Positions 8,927-18,340 are shown, counted from the stretch's first letter. The stretch is DNA of 64,000 nt from Gammaproteobacteria bacterium (GCA_009840305.1 VXNY01000013.1:1-64000); one strand, 5' to 3'. Notes: generated by a model from the sequence alone, not told the origin. Translations and numbers: made by a program.

Positions 8927-9769
8927 ATGACACATTCCCGATTGAAACTGGGCACGCTGACTGGTGTACTTCTTTTCTGTTGTTCCTTGGTCGCGGATGG
9001 ATCACCTTGGTTACCGGTACCACAAACAATTTCACTATCTGTTTCACAGGTTGTACAAGAAGCGGATCAGTTTTATAGGGGAGATACCCATGCTAACCTA
9101 CCCTTCGGTGAATTCAATCAAACAACTCTATGGTTCAGTGGCAAGTATGGCCTAAACGATAAAACTGCCATAGATGTGCAATTTGGTACCTCTGAAGTGG
9201 AGGCTGGACCACTTGGTTCTGCAGACGGTATTCAAGATGCGACCGTGGGTATTACGCGTTCGCTGTTGGATGAACTGGAGACTGGCACATTCAGTGTGTC
9301 CTTGCGCGTTGCGGGCACGCTCGCGGGAGACTACGACACCGGGCAACCTCATTCGATAGGTGATGGCGCGAACTCAATTGCAAGTTCGATAAACGTAGGA
9401 AAATATCTTACTCCTAATTTTGGGGTCGCCGGGGAATTTGGGCTTCGATTCTCAACGAACGACGTACCGTCGGAGTGGTTTTTAAGCGCAGGAGCCAACT
9501 TTTTTGTTAGCCCATATGTAAGTGCTTACGCTCAGTATCACTTGAAGAAGTCAAACGGTGATCTCGACATCGGAAGCACTGGATTTACGCCCGCGGGATT
9601 TCCTGAGGTACAAGAAGACTATTCTCGAATTCAGACTGGGGTCAGTCTACAGTATCAAAAACTTAGTTGGGACGTCAACGTTCATAAGACGCTAGATGGC
9701 CGAAATACGGCAGACTTCGACATCGTAAGCATGACCTTCACCTTGTTCGTCGACTTATTCCGTCCTTGA
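8927..9769 (+). CDS. Outer-membrane beta-barrel protein of the ArsS-type operon
   Basis: A 280-residue exported protein with a signal peptide (about 1-25, cut after VADGS) and a good ribosome site (GAGGGGAATTAA before ATG). The rest is made of alternating amphipathic strands typical of an outer-membrane barrel (for example SLRVAGTLAG, PYVSAYAQYHL and the final MTFTLFVDLF), with no helical transmembrane segment. It is unrelated to the six 200-residue barrels. Its place between the small exported protein and the glycosyltransferase suggests a channel or receptor used by the pathway of this operon, which is inference from position only. Confidence 0.65.
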   Translation: MTHSRLKLGTLTGVLLFCCSLVADGSPWLPVPQTISLSVSQVVQEADQFYRGDTHANLPFGEFNQTTLWFSGKYGLNDKTAIDVQFGTSEVEAGPLGSADGIQDATVGITRSLLDELETGTFSVSLRVAGTLAGDYDTGQPHSIGDGANSIASSINVGKYLTPNFGVAGEFGLRFSTNDVPSEWFLSAGANFFVSPYVSAYAQYHLKKSNGDLDIGSTGFTPAGFPEVQEDYSRIQTGVSLQYQKLSWDVNVHKTLDGRNTADFDIVSMTFTLFVDLFRP

Positions 9770-9815
9770 TTTCTCTAATCTAAGCCCGAACAACAGGTTT
9801 TTGCTTCAAGAAACA

Positions 9816-10559
9816 ATGTTTAAAGGCATCAGAGTCGGAGTTGTAATCCCAGCACTAAATGAGGAAGCGTCAATCGGACTGGTTGTTCGCGATATCTATT
9901 CTCAACGCAATGAAGACGGTACCCAGATTGTTGACGATTTAGTGGTGTGCGATAACGGATCTACTGATTCAACGGCGCGCGTTGCTACAGAGGCAGGTGC
10001 TACACTTGTATCGGATCAAAAAAAGGGCTACGGCCGTGCTTGTCTTACGGCAATTGAAACCGTACGAAAACAGTCGCCCGGAATTGTCGTCTTTACGGAC
10101 GGCGATCATGCATTTGATGCGAATGACATTCCTACAATGCTGCATTCAATCGATCAAGGAGCCGATCTTGTTATTGGTTCACGGACTCTAGGAAATTGTG
10201 AACCTGGAGCGTTGTCAGTAGCGCAACGCATTGGGAACAGGGTGGCAACCGCCTTAATTGGCCTATTGTGGGGAGTGACGATCACGGATTTGGGACCCTA
10301 CAGAGCCATCAGGACAACCGCTCTTGATCGGTTATGCATGCGAGATGAAGCATTTGGATGGACCGTGGAAATGCAGCTCAAAGCAATAAAAATGGACATG
10401 CGCATCGTCGAAATACCTGTGAATACAAGAGTACGTCTCGGATACTCAAAGATTAGTGGAACGTTTAAAGGTGTAGTCTTGGCTGGTACGGCAATCCTCC
10501 TCAAGATTATTCAGTTGCGAATTTTCAATCCTACTACATCGAGTATCCACTATCGGTAA
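9816..10559 (+). CDS. GT2-family glycosyltransferase
   Basis: A cytoplasmic family 2 glycosyltransferase of 247 residues, transferring a sugar from a nucleotide-sugar donor. The N-terminus VVIPALNEEASIG is the classical GT-A start. GSTDSTARVA binds the nucleotide and the DGDH segment provides the DxD-type metal site. A Lys/Gly/Tyr segment (KKGYGRA) is typical of the DPM1/DpgS-like branch. No transmembrane tail is present, so it acts as a soluble or peripheral enzyme. The ATG at 9816 was preferred over a TTG five codons earlier. With the ArsS-like gene downstream, it may glycosylate the pathway intermediate. Confidence 0.85.
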   Translation: MFKGIRVGVVIPALNEEASIGLVVRDIYSQRNEDGTQIVDDLVVCDNGSTDSTARVATEAGATLVSDQKKGYGRACLTAIETVRKQSPGIVVFTDGDHAFDANDIPTMLHSIDQGADLVIGSRTLGNCEPGALSVAQRIGNRVATALIGLLWGVTITDLGPYRAIRTTALDRLCMRDEAFGWTVEMQLKAIKMDMRIVEIPVNTRVRLGYSKISGTFKGVVLAGTAILLKIIQLRIFNPTTSSIHYR

Positions 10560-10596
10560 ACGCTCAGGTCAGCACGTTGTCGGCCTAGGAAATTTG

Positions 10597-11424
10597 ATGT
10601 TGATTCATTCCCGCATACTCGGAGCAGCCTTTGGACTGGTATTGACGTTCTTGGGTACGTTTACCCTAGCGGCTCCAAAGTCCGAAGTGATTCCTTTCTG
10701 GGATGTCAGCGACGAGTCTAATACCACACAGATTGATCACTCTGAGTGGCAGCAGCTGCTAGATGATTATCTCGAAGAACACGAGTCTGGCATCAATCGT
10801 TTCGATTACGGAGCACTCAAAGAGGATGAAGAAGACTTCAAGCTTCTCGTGGACTACCTCTTGCGACTGTCCGACTTAGACCCTCGAACATTTGCCAAAG
10901 CGGAGCAATTACCTTATTGGATCAATTTTTACAACGCATTGACTGTCTATATCGTAACTGAGCGATATCCTGTCAAATCCATCAAAGACATAAAGAGTGG
11001 CACATTTGACTTTGGTCCTTGGAATTTAAAGCTTGCGACCATTCAGGATCAACAAATAACGCTCAACAATATTGAACACGGAATTCTACGACCAATATGG
11101 AAGGATAGTCGAATTCATTATGCCCTAAATTGCGCGAGTCTAGGTTGCCCAAATTTGGCGACTACGGCCTATCGGTCTGACAACATGGAAGAATTATTAG
11201 AGGCCGGTGCTCGAGCTTACATTAATCACCCTCGTGGCGTATCGATTAAGAAAAATCGTTTGATAGTTTCTAGTATCTATGACTGGTACCGAGACGAGTT
11301 TGAGGGAAGCAATGAAGGAGTACTTGCTCACTTGCGTAAGTATGCAAAACCAGAGCTAGCTGAACAACTCAAGAATTTCAAAAAGTTTAAGCACGAGTAC
11401 GATTGGAAATTAAATGCACCCTAG
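10597..11424 (+). CDS. DUF547 domain exported protein
   Basis: A protein of about 275 residues with a signal peptide (cut near TLAAP) and a DUF547 domain. Typical segments are the PYWINFYNALTVYIV stretch, the LNNIEHGILRP stretch, the HYALNCASLGCPNL stretch with its two Cys, and the ending IYDWYRDEF. DUF547 proteins are widespread and have a fold compared with papain-like/transglutaminase proteins, but the reaction is unsettled. The gene is frequently found beside ArsS-type radical SAM genes, as here. The ATG at 10597 follows directly after an in-frame TTG. It is 37 bases behind the glycosyltransferase. Confidence 0.85.
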   Translation: MLIHSRILGAAFGLVLTFLGTFTLAAPKSEVIPFWDVSDESNTTQIDHSEWQQLLDDYLEEHESGINRFDYGALKEDEEDFKLLVDYLLRLSDLDPRTFAKAEQLPYWINFYNALTVYIVTERYPVKSIKDIKSGTFDFGPWNLKLATIQDQQITLNNIEHGILRPIWKDSRIHYALNCASLGCPNLATTAYRSDNMEELLEAGARAYINHPRGVSIKKNRLIVSSIYDWYRDEFEGSNEGVLAHLRKYAKPELAEQLKNFKKFKHEYDWKLNAP

Positions 11425-11489
11425 GTACTTGAAGCACAGGTTTCAGCAGCAGTTTCACATTCAACTTTGTCGCCCCTGGGGTTAATCCA

Positions 11490-12497
11490 GTGGCACTATT
11501 GAAGCACATGTTTGATTCAAGCCCCGCGCTCATCGCATCGGATTTTCCATCCATATTCCGAGAGTCTATTTCTACACTGCAAGTAAACCTTGGCTACAAG
11601 TGCAATCAAAGCTGTGTTCACTGTCATGTGGCTGCAAGTCCATACCGTACTGAAATGATGACGGCTCGCACGGCCGAAGAAATACTAGACGTTGTTGACC
11701 ATTTACCAGTAACGACTCTAGATCTTACGGGTGGCGCTCCCGAATTGAACCCCAACTTTCGCAACATAGTAGCTCGAGCTCGCAGCAAAGGACTAAAAGT
11801 CATCGATCGCTGCAATCTCTCGATATTGTTCGAACCAGAGCAAGAGAACTTAGGGGCTTTCTTGGCAACAGAAGGTGTAGTCATTATCGCATCGTTACCT
11901 TGCTACCTGGAAGAAAACGTTGATCGACAAAGGGGCAAAGGAGTCCATTCCTTGAGTATCAGAGCGCTACAGCGGCTGAATGATTTGGGATACGGAACTA
12001 GCCCGCACCTTGAACTGAATCTAGTCTTTAACCCAATTGGAGCGGTCTTGCCGCCCTCGCAAGAAGAACTCGAAGCAGTCTACAAAAAGGAACTTAAAGA
12101 ACGATACAACATTGAGTTTAACCGTCTCTTCACGCTGACAAATATGCCAATTAATCGGTTTGCTTCAATCTTGAATGCCCATGGCAAACTGGATGAATAC
12201 ATGACGTTACTCAAAACCAATTATCGCGAAGAAAATCTCTGCTCTGTGATGTGTCGAAATACACTGAGCGTGGATTGGCAGGGGTATCTCTACGACTGCG
12301 ACTTTAACCAAATGTTGGGAATGGGAACGACATCGCAGGGCACACGTTTACATATTCGGGACTTGAAAGAAGGACTTGCGTTGACGAAGACACGCATTAA
12401 CACCGCAGATCATTGCTACGGGTGCACCGCGGGCCAGGGTAGTAGTTGTGAAGGTGCTCTAGCTGCACATTCATCGCAAGAAATTGAAGTCTCGTAG
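11490..12497 (+). CDS. arsS: Radical SAM protein of the ArsS (arsenosugar) family
   Basis: A 335-residue radical SAM enzyme. CNQSCVHC (Cys 38, 42, 45) binds the catalytic [4Fe-4S] cluster and LDLTGGAPELNP is the SAM-contacting GGxP-type motif. The C-terminal half carries further Cys (CSVMC, the Cys of YDCDFNQ, and a final CYGCTAGQGSSC) typical of the radical SAM/Cys-rich family renamed ArsS. Known members join a deoxyadenosyl group to a methylated arsenical on the way to arsenosugars. All positions that are selenocysteine in some relatives are Cys here. The start is GTG. No arsenite methyltransferase (ArsM) is in the window, so the arsenic role rests on family membership. Confidence 0.8.
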   Translation: MALLKHMFDSSPALIASDFPSIFRESISTLQVNLGYKCNQSCVHCHVAASPYRTEMMTARTAEEILDVVDHLPVTTLDLTGGAPELNPNFRNIVARARSKGLKVIDRCNLSILFEPEQENLGAFLATEGVVIIASLPCYLEENVDRQRGKGVHSLSIRALQRLNDLGYGTSPHLELNLVFNPIGAVLPPSQEELEAVYKKELKERYNIEFNRLFTLTNMPINRFASILNAHGKLDEYMTLLKTNYREENLCSVMCRNTLSVDWQGYLYDCDFNQMLGMGTTSQGTRLHIRDLKEGLALTKTRINTADHCYGCTAGQGSSCEGALAAHSSQEIEVS

Positions 12498-12560
12498 CAG
12501 CGGCAAAACCATGTGTTGCAGGCTCGCTGAAAACTCCAAATTTCACTAAAGAACTCTCAG

Positions 12561-13892
12561 TTGGGAAGACCCGTAGAGTTTGACTCGGGTCGTAGCCCGT
12601 CTTCCTCGGCCGATGGGCAACTCATTACCGTAGGAATCTTTAGTTTTCTTGGTTATCTGTTTCTTGCCTTTTATTCTCGAGGAACTTTTGGAGAACCGAA
12701 TCTAGTCGGTTTTTTTACTTGCATTGCCCTGGTTGGATTGCCAGCCGTCGGTCTATTTACCTTCGCAACACGGCAAGGTAGAGAGTTCTCCATAACGAAC
12801 ATACTATTTTGGGCGACTCTACTTCGGTTGTGCGGATTGTTAGGAGTACCGCTATTCGAAGACGACTATTTTCGATACCTTTGGGACGGATACCGATTCG
12901 CGACGGACGGTACGCCATACGGGACCACACCGTTCGAATTCTTCGATGATCCTTCTGTTCCCCAATCATTCCAGCTAATACTCAACGGCATTAACTATCC
13001 CGATCTACCAACTATATACGGCCCAACCACTGAAGTAGCTTTTCTCATTGCCTTTTGGCTCACTCCAGGCAAATTGGTAGGCTTACAACTGATCCTGATT
13101 TTCATGGATGTTGCGCTCATCTGGCTCATGCGAACGGAGTGCTCAAGCCGTTTCCTCTTTCTCTACGCATTTTGTCCATTAGTAATCAAGGAAATTGCGT
13201 TCACCGCGCACCCTGAAGCGATTGGGATATTGTGTCTCGTTGGAGCAGTCATGTGTCGTAAACGCAATGCCGAGGTACCCTTGGGGATCTTACTTGGGCT
13301 AGCGATTGGAGCGAGAGTGTTTGCGTGGATTCTCGTGCCTTTTCTGTTACTGCGTACAGGATGGAAAGTTTGGGCATCGTTAGCAGTTACGTTAGGTTTG
13401 CTTTACATTCCCTTCGTTTTGCAGGGTGCCACCGAATTTGAGACCCTTAGCGCGTTCGCGCGCTATTGGGAATTCAATTCTTTTCTCTATGGAATGCTAA
13501 GTCAATTTGCAGGATCGGATCTGTCTAGACTTGTCATGGGTGTATTGCTGGCCTGCGGCATCTCTCTGTATTTGGTGAAGTACTACCAGAAGACTACATT
13601 CGAAATTCCTCGTGGAGATTTGCTTCTGGGTTGTTTGCTACTAGTTTCACCAGTTATCAACCCTTGGTATGTTGTATGGCTACTACCTTTTGCGATGGTC
13701 TATCCATCGTTTTGGGCGTGGACCAGCACATACGCTGTGTTCTTGTCCTACGTCACCGCACTGAATTTGGGGTTGATAGATCAAGATCCGTTCAGTCAGC
13801 CGCTTTGGTCACGAATATTGCAGTTTGCGCTAGTGTCGGCGGCAATTTGTGTGGATCTACTCAGATGGAAGTCAAGGTTGAAGACTGAATAG
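12561..13892 (+). CDS. Multi-pass GT-C type glycosyltransferase
   Basis: A 443-residue inner-membrane protein with roughly ten hydrophobic helices. The first large periplasmic loop contains EDDYFRYLWDG, matching the acidic catalytic motif of GT-C enzymes (mannosyltransferase / DUF2029-like) that use lipid-linked sugars. Another motif, NPWYVVWLLPF, sits in a late helix. The start is a TTG without a strong ribosome site, and an internal start cannot be excluded. It ends the six-gene operon, overlaps nothing and converges with the small gene at 13900. Together with the GT2 enzyme it could supply a polyprenyl-linked sugar for the ArsS product, as inferred from context. Confidence 0.75.
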   Translation: MGRPVEFDSGRSPSSSADGQLITVGIFSFLGYLFLAFYSRGTFGEPNLVGFFTCIALVGLPAVGLFTFATRQGREFSITNILFWATLLRLCGLLGVPLFEDDYFRYLWDGYRFATDGTPYGTTPFEFFDDPSVPQSFQLILNGINYPDLPTIYGPTTEVAFLIAFWLTPGKLVGLQLILIFMDVALIWLMRTECSSRFLFLYAFCPLVIKEIAFTAHPEAIGILCLVGAVMCRKRNAEVPLGILLGLAIGARVFAWILVPFLLLRTGWKVWASLAVTLGLLYIPFVLQGATEFETLSAFARYWEFNSFLYGMLSQFAGSDLSRLVMGVLLACGISLYLVKYYQKTTFEIPRGDLLLGCLLLVSPVINPWYVVWLLPFAMVYPSFWAWTSTYAVFLSYVTALNLGLIDQDPFSQPLWSRILQFALVSAAICVDLLRWKSRLKTE

Positions 13893-13899
13893 CCCGTAT

Positions 13900-14292
13900 T
13901 TAACTCAGCGGATGTTCGTTCAAGCGTTGTATCAACCTTGGGATGGCGTCTTGGATTTGATCGGTCGAATAATTTGCGGCAACTTTTCTTTGGATGCCCC
14001 GTCGTAAATCTGATAACGTATTTCTGACAAAGGGTGTTCCTTCAAGGAGTTTCCGGTACGGCAGAATCACAGAAATACCATAGTACGAAGTACGATCCTC
14101 TGGATTTACCTTCTCTAATGTAATCTTGAAGAATGAATGGTCCTGATTGTTCGTAATAATCAGATCCACATCCTCCATATCACTTATAGGTATCGGACCA
14201 TCAACAGTCAGCCTCTCGTCATCATTTAAGCCGTGCCTCTCAATTTGCTTCTCGATGAGGGTGCAAATTTGTCGTTTTAGATGTCTCTTCAT
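13900..14292 (-). CDS. Hypothetical protein, 130 aa
   Basis: Not recognised. It is a soluble charged protein with no signal peptide or membrane helix. A proper ribosome site (GGAGACGATACAA before ATG) supports it, as does its fit into the gap, ending 7 bases from the convergent GT-C gene. The middle (DLIITNNQDHSFFKITLEK) looks like a beta-hairpin segment and the C-terminus is helical. Confidence 0.55.
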   Translation of the reverse strand: MKRHLKRQICTLIEKQIERHGLNDDERLTVDGPIPISDMEDVDLIITNNQDHSFFKITLEKVNPEDRTSYYGISVILPYRKLLEGTPFVRNTLSDLRRGIQRKVAANYSTDQIQDAIPRLIQRLNEHPLS

Positions 14293-14440
14293 TTGTATCG
14301 TCTCCGTAACTGCTAAATCTGGATCAGATCAGCTGTACTAGTGAATCCTTTGTGTATTAAATAGCGCTTTTTCTATCCCTGATCGACGTTCCTACTCTCA
14401 TCGAATATACGGTTGTCTTGCTCGATAAAGATGGGAATAA

Positions 14441-14539
14441 ATGACACCAAATTTTCTAGAGAGACATAGAGGAGCGAAAGTTTCGAGCAAGCAAATTATT
14501 CAAACTTTGACGGAGAGATGCAACCTCGTGAAGTTATGA
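14441..14539 (+). CDS. Possible 32-residue small protein
   Basis: An ATG preceded by GATGGGAATAA opens a 32-codon basic frame (MTPNFLERHRGAKV...) ending just before the convergent TlpA-like gene. No homolog was recognised. It may be a chance frame. Confidence 0.2.
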   Translation: MTPNFLERHRGAKVSSKQIIQTLTERCNLVKL

Positions 14540-14559
14540 CACAAACGATGGTGCTTCTT

Positions 14560-16389
14560 CTAGTTCGATTCAACAGATTGGGTTGATTCACCATATTGTT
14601 GAACTAGAACTTCTTCCAATACTGCGGGTGCTAAATCTTTTTGAACAATACACCCCTCGGTGTCGACTAGATACGCTTTCGGAATAAATCGTACACCGTA
14701 CGCGACCGGAGTCTCCTCTTCGAAGCCTCCAATATCGGCCACATTCAACCACGGGAGATCGTGTTCACGGGATGCTTCTTCCCATTCTTCAAACGCATCG
14801 TCAATAGAGATCAGCACAATTTCGAAACCGTTTTCTTTGTAAGTGGCATACAGCCTCCTCAACTCGGGAAAGGTGGCTATGCAGGGTCTACACCAAGAAG
14901 CCCAGAAGTCGATGTAAACAAGGTCTCTCGACTTGAGAACGTCGAGCAGTTCGATCTCGTCGTTCTGTAAGTCAGGAAGTTTGAAGAGAGGTGCCTTTTG
15001 ACCTGGTACAAGTTTTTTGTCAATCTCGGTGATTCTCTCAGCCCGAATGTAGCTATTGAGCAAATCTCGCCGTGGTTTAAGTCGCCGCGTATAAACATCA
15101 ATGTCAAGGTTTGACTCTAGTTCATCATACAGGGTAAATGCGTGCTCAAGATCGCCGAAGTGGTACTCGAACGCCCCCAGTTCTACGGCAAGGAGACGTA
15201 CCCAAGGATCTTCGGTGTTTAACGCGATTTCTTCCAAAGTATCAATGCGAATCTGCCATGCTTCATCTTCCAGGACTCGAAATTCCGGAGTTTTAAAAGA
15301 TTCTGAAGCACTTGGTCTTACGTTGGAGAGATCGACATGTTCGCATCCTGTAGTTGCCGTCGCTCCTTCGGTGCGCTCAGAAGATTTAGAACCACCTGAG
15401 TCTTCGACGGGGACATCGTCTTCTGGAGATTCTTCGTCTGCGACCTCTACATCTCCCTCTTGAGTCTCTGCTAGTTGTAGCGCTTGCATCTCGGCGAAGA
15501 ACTCTTTTCGCGACGACTCCGATCTGTCCATTTTGTCCTGATATTCCTCGTTCTGTAACCATGACTCAACGAGCGTAGTGTGCAGTCTGGAATCTGAAGA
15601 GGTCATCAAATCCGTAGATGACCTGAGTGATGTTACTTCAAAAGTAGATTTTGGTTCAACCACGGCTACGCCGCCGAAGTGCGTAAATTGATCGCCTATA
15701 AACTCTACGTAAAAATCAACAACGGTAGGTTCATCAATATCTGCTTCAAGATGAAATCTACCGTCGCGTATCAGAACTTCTCCAAACTCCTTGATGTCGT
15801 ATTCTCCCTCCTCGTCCCATATCTCGGCGGTAAAGTCTATGATCGCTAGTTGACCATCGGAAACTATATCTTGGAGATCACCGGAGATTACAAATTTCTT
15901 CTCTGGGTCGATGGCTCTATTAGAGACTCCGTACAACATTAGTCGATCAAGATCGGAGTCTAACGAGTCGATCAAAGCGAATGAAACGTTGGATCTGGGA
16001 CCTATCAGTGCAGTAGTTGTCACTACTTTTTCTGAGTCAAGCTCTACTGCTATTATTACTTCTGTGAGTTGTTCGATAGTTCCTTGAAGCTCTACCGATG
16101 CATCTTCGAATTTACCCGAAGCTAACTCAACTGTGATCGCCTCACCATCCTCGTTTGTCACTTGATGAGTAATTGAGATTGAAGCGGTCGACAAGTCCAC
16201 GTTAGTGCTATCTTCAGTTGCCGCGCTTGAAGGAAGACTTGTTGGTTCCTCACTCGAATGCTCGTCGGAGTCCGGATCCATCTTTATCAAGTGCCCGATT
16301 ACAGTCCAGGTCTTTGGAGTATCAGAACTGCAAGATGTCAGGGCTGTCGCTATGCATAACAACAATACACAATTCAGAAATACTCGCAT
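14560..16389 (-). CDS. TlpA-like thioredoxin-fold lipoprotein, 609 aa
   Basis: A large envelope protein with a C-terminal thioredoxin domain of the TlpA/ResA type. Residues 1-20 form a lipoprotein signal (lipobox LTSC). About 20-330 is an acidic Ser/Glu-rich region with beta-rich parts of the DUF4369 kind. Helical repeats follow, and the AhpC/TSA-like domain runs from about 465, with active site WCRPC at 499-503, cis-Pro in RFIPKAY and a late Cys in TEGCIV. TlpA-like proteins reduce periplasmic disulfides. Compared with a usual TlpA (about 180 residues) it is over three times longer. A paralog with the same architecture lies at 29586. The ribosome site GGAGACAATTAACCC precedes ATG. Confidence 0.85.
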   Translation of the reverse strand: MRVFLNCVLLLCIATALTSCSSDTPKTWTVIGHLIKMDPDSDEHSSEEPTSLPSSAATEDSTNVDLSTASISITHQVTNEDGEAITVELASGKFEDASVELQGTIEQLTEVIIAVELDSEKVVTTTALIGPRSNVSFALIDSLDSDLDRLMLYGVSNRAIDPEKKFVISGDLQDIVSDGQLAIIDFTAEIWDEEGEYDIKEFGEVLIRDGRFHLEADIDEPTVVDFYVEFIGDQFTHFGGVAVVEPKSTFEVTSLRSSTDLMTSSDSRLHTTLVESWLQNEEYQDKMDRSESSRKEFFAEMQALQLAETQEGDVEVADEESPEDDVPVEDSGGSKSSERTEGATATTGCEHVDLSNVRPSASESFKTPEFRVLEDEAWQIRIDTLEEIALNTEDPWVRLLAVELGAFEYHFGDLEHAFTLYDELESNLDIDVYTRRLKPRRDLLNSYIRAERITEIDKKLVPGQKAPLFKLPDLQNDEIELLDVLKSRDLVYIDFWASWCRPCIATFPELRRLYATYKENGFEIVLISIDDAFEEWEEASREHDLPWLNVADIGGFEEETPVAYGVRFIPKAYLVDTEGCIVQKDLAPAVLEEVLVQQYGESTQSVESN

Positions 16390-16868
16390 GGGTTAATTGT
16401 CTCCGGTTGGTCTCACATTATCGCAGCTTGTTGTAAACTTACGTTCAGGGAGCTAAACAGATTCCCTTATTTGGCAAGTAAATAACAATACTAGCGTGTC
16501 GAGATCAGATTGTATCGTTTAGATCTAATTTAAGCAGGCCGCCAATCTCAGGAATCTCCTGGAATCAAAGATTGGGAATCTGACGTTGCGTGAGTTCCTG
16601 ATGAAGAGTAGATGCAGAATCTACTGAAGTTGCCTCAGGTTGATAGACACCAATATTAGAAAACGAACAGAAGTCCACATTTTGGCAAAAAAACACAACA
16701 ATTTGACTTAGTGGAAAAGATCCAATAGTTGGTTTATTCCGCTGTTTTTTAATTCGGACAGCTAACTCGGTAGCGTAGAACAGAACTTGTTTGACGGTGC
16801 GGGTACTTATTCGCAATCGGCAGCATCACAATCGACGTTGGGGATAGGCATCATGAGTCGACTATTAA
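16390..16868. other. Non-coding stretch before the lipoprotein array
   Basis: No gene is supported. The first bases hold the promoter of the minus-strand TlpA-like gene. A minus-strand frame at 16565-16816 lacks a ribosome site and looks like chance. From about 16869 the repeated upstream region of the lipoprotein array begins. Confidence 0.35.
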
Positions 16869-16978
16869 GCTCGGCATCGACAACGCGCACGATGAGTGGG
16901 AAAGTTTATTCTTCAAACGGGTTTGGTCAGTATTACTCGATATCGATTAAACCTATCTTGCAGAACCAAAATCTTTGT

Positions 16979-16984
16979 TAAAAT
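16979..16984 (+). promoter_or_regulatory. Conserved -10-like box, gene A1
   Basis: TAAAAT followed by CAGG and a TTCAGAC-like segment, 68 bases before the start codon. The same box and distance recur before all array genes. No consensus -35 was found. Confidence 0.35.
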
Positions 16985-17052
16985 CAGGTAAGTTCAGACG
17001 AGTTAGACTGGAGACTGCTTACGACTTTTTTATCGAGTGAGGAGTAATTAGC

Positions 17053-17415
17053 ATGAAAGAGCTATCTGTATCAGTGCTTATACTGGTGTTCCTGATTTCG
17101 GGTTGCGCGAGCGTACATAACTCCGTACCGGAAACCCACGCCGCGGGGAGTGAAACAATCATTCCTGAATCAACTGAATCTCCTGCCGAAACAGCAGAGA
17201 CCGAAAAACCTTCGCTACCAACAAACGAAGACGAAGAGAGTCCACTCAATCCACTACTCTCTTTGGACGGCGATGAGATTCAGGACAAGTTCAACAACCA
17301 GTTGGTGGGACTCACTCCATACGATGTATATTCCTTTCTGCAAGGCTTTGTGCACGGTCTTGCGATAGGGGTTTTTGGATTGATGGTCCTTAGCGCTGTT
17401 CTGAGTGGTTTATAG
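17053..17415 (+). CDS. Small lipoprotein A1 with C-terminal hydrophobic helix
   Basis: A 120-residue protein with lipoprotein signal MKELSVSVLILVFLISGCAS (lipobox ISGC, Cys 18). A Ser/Thr/Glu/Pro-rich linker of about 70 residues (ESTESPAETAETEKP) follows, and then a hydrophobic helix at the very C-terminus (GLAIGVFGLMVLSAVLSGL). The combination of an acylated N-terminus with a terminal membrane helix is unusual and could tether two membranes or curl back into one. The ribosome site GAGGAGTAATTAGC precedes ATG. A1 has an extra segment before the helix compared with A2. Function unknown. Confidence 0.7.
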   Translation: MKELSVSVLILVFLISGCASVHNSVPETHAAGSETIIPESTESPAETAETEKPSLPTNEDEESPLNPLLSLDGDEIQDKFNNQLVGLTPYDVYSFLQGFVHGLAIGVFGLMVLSAVLSGL

Positions 17416-17576
17416 GCGCAGAGCGATTTATGATCAGTTGCGACTGCTTTCGGGCCCTGTGATGCAACACTAGGTGACAACGTGATGTTAGCTGCAGTCG
17501 AGCAATTGAGTCGCGGTGTTTGTTCGATCACTGTATGAGTGCTTAACCACTAGCGACAACTCTTCAAAGTGCTTGA

Positions 17577-17582
17577 TAAAAT
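17577..17582 (+). promoter_or_regulatory. Conserved -10-like box, gene B1
   Basis: TAAAAT in GCTTGATAAAATAG, then GTTCAGAC, 63 bases before the GTG start. The A-B spacer therefore seems to carry its own promoter. Confidence 0.35.
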
Positions 17583-17645
17583 AGTTTAGTTCAGACTTGT
17601 CATAGCAAAAAATTTGATTCGTATTTTTGAACGGGAGATATTTGC

Positions 17646-17951
17646 GTGAGAGTACCAATCTTGTTAGTACTGACGGCGGCGTTGATCGCGTCGGGCTGTG
17701 CATCTATTCATGTCCCTGTTGTCCAAGAATCGGAGACAACACAAATCGACACAACCGTTTCAGAATCCGCTATGGAACCTGCGGGTTCGTCGGCAGCTGA
17801 GACTACATACGGTCCTGAAACTCTTGAGTGGGCAGGGACACCATCCCCTTCTTTTTTGCCTAAGTCATCTCTAACGCCATATAGATGGGGATTCATAGTT
17901 GGATTGTCGTTGTTGGGTCTCTCGATGTTGTTGTCAGCAATCTTTGATTAG
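17646..17951 (+). CDS. Small lipoprotein B1 with C-terminal hydrophobic helix
   Basis: A 101-residue protein. It starts at a GTG after GGGAGATATTTGC, with lipobox ASGC (Cys 19). The acidic Thr/Ser/Glu linker contains TLEWAGTPSPSF, and a terminal hydrophobic helix (WGFIVGLSLLGLSMLLSAIFD) ends the protein. It differs from type A in signal sequence and in the LEWA motif before the helix but keeps the same plan, so A and B are ancient duplicates. Confidence 0.7.
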   Translation: MRVPILLVLTAALIASGCASIHVPVVQESETTQIDTTVSESAMEPAGSSAAETTYGPETLEWAGTPSPSFLPKSSLTPYRWGFIVGLSLLGLSMLLSAIFD

Positions 17952-18267
17952 CCCCATTTCTGAGCTCCGAACCGAAACAATTCGATTTAGTGCAATGATG
18001 CCTGAGTCTTCACGGTTCAAGTGCGTCTTCAAGTCACTTCACTCAATGTTGAGCACCTCTACGTAACACCGAACAACGCAGCACGGTTTCTACCAACTCT
18101 ACCGCGATCTCGACCTCTTGATAGTCGCTAGCTGGACAATCCACAGCAAGGTTATAGAGCTCGTTACGACCAACACTCACGATGAATGGGAGCACTATTC
18201 TTCAAGCAAGTTTGATCAGAAAAACTTGATAGCGATTCAACCAGTATCGACCCACCACGATCTTTGA

Positions 18268-18273
18268 TAAAAT
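18268..18273 (+). promoter_or_regulatory. Conserved -10-like box, gene A2
   Basis: TAAAAT in TTTGATAAAATCAGG, 67 bases before the chosen start of A2, matching the A1 upstream region. Confidence 0.35.
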
Positions 18274-18340
18274 CAGGTTACTTCAGTCTGGTTAGACTGA
18301 AGACCGCATGTAACCGTTTATCGAGTGAGAAGCAATGAGA

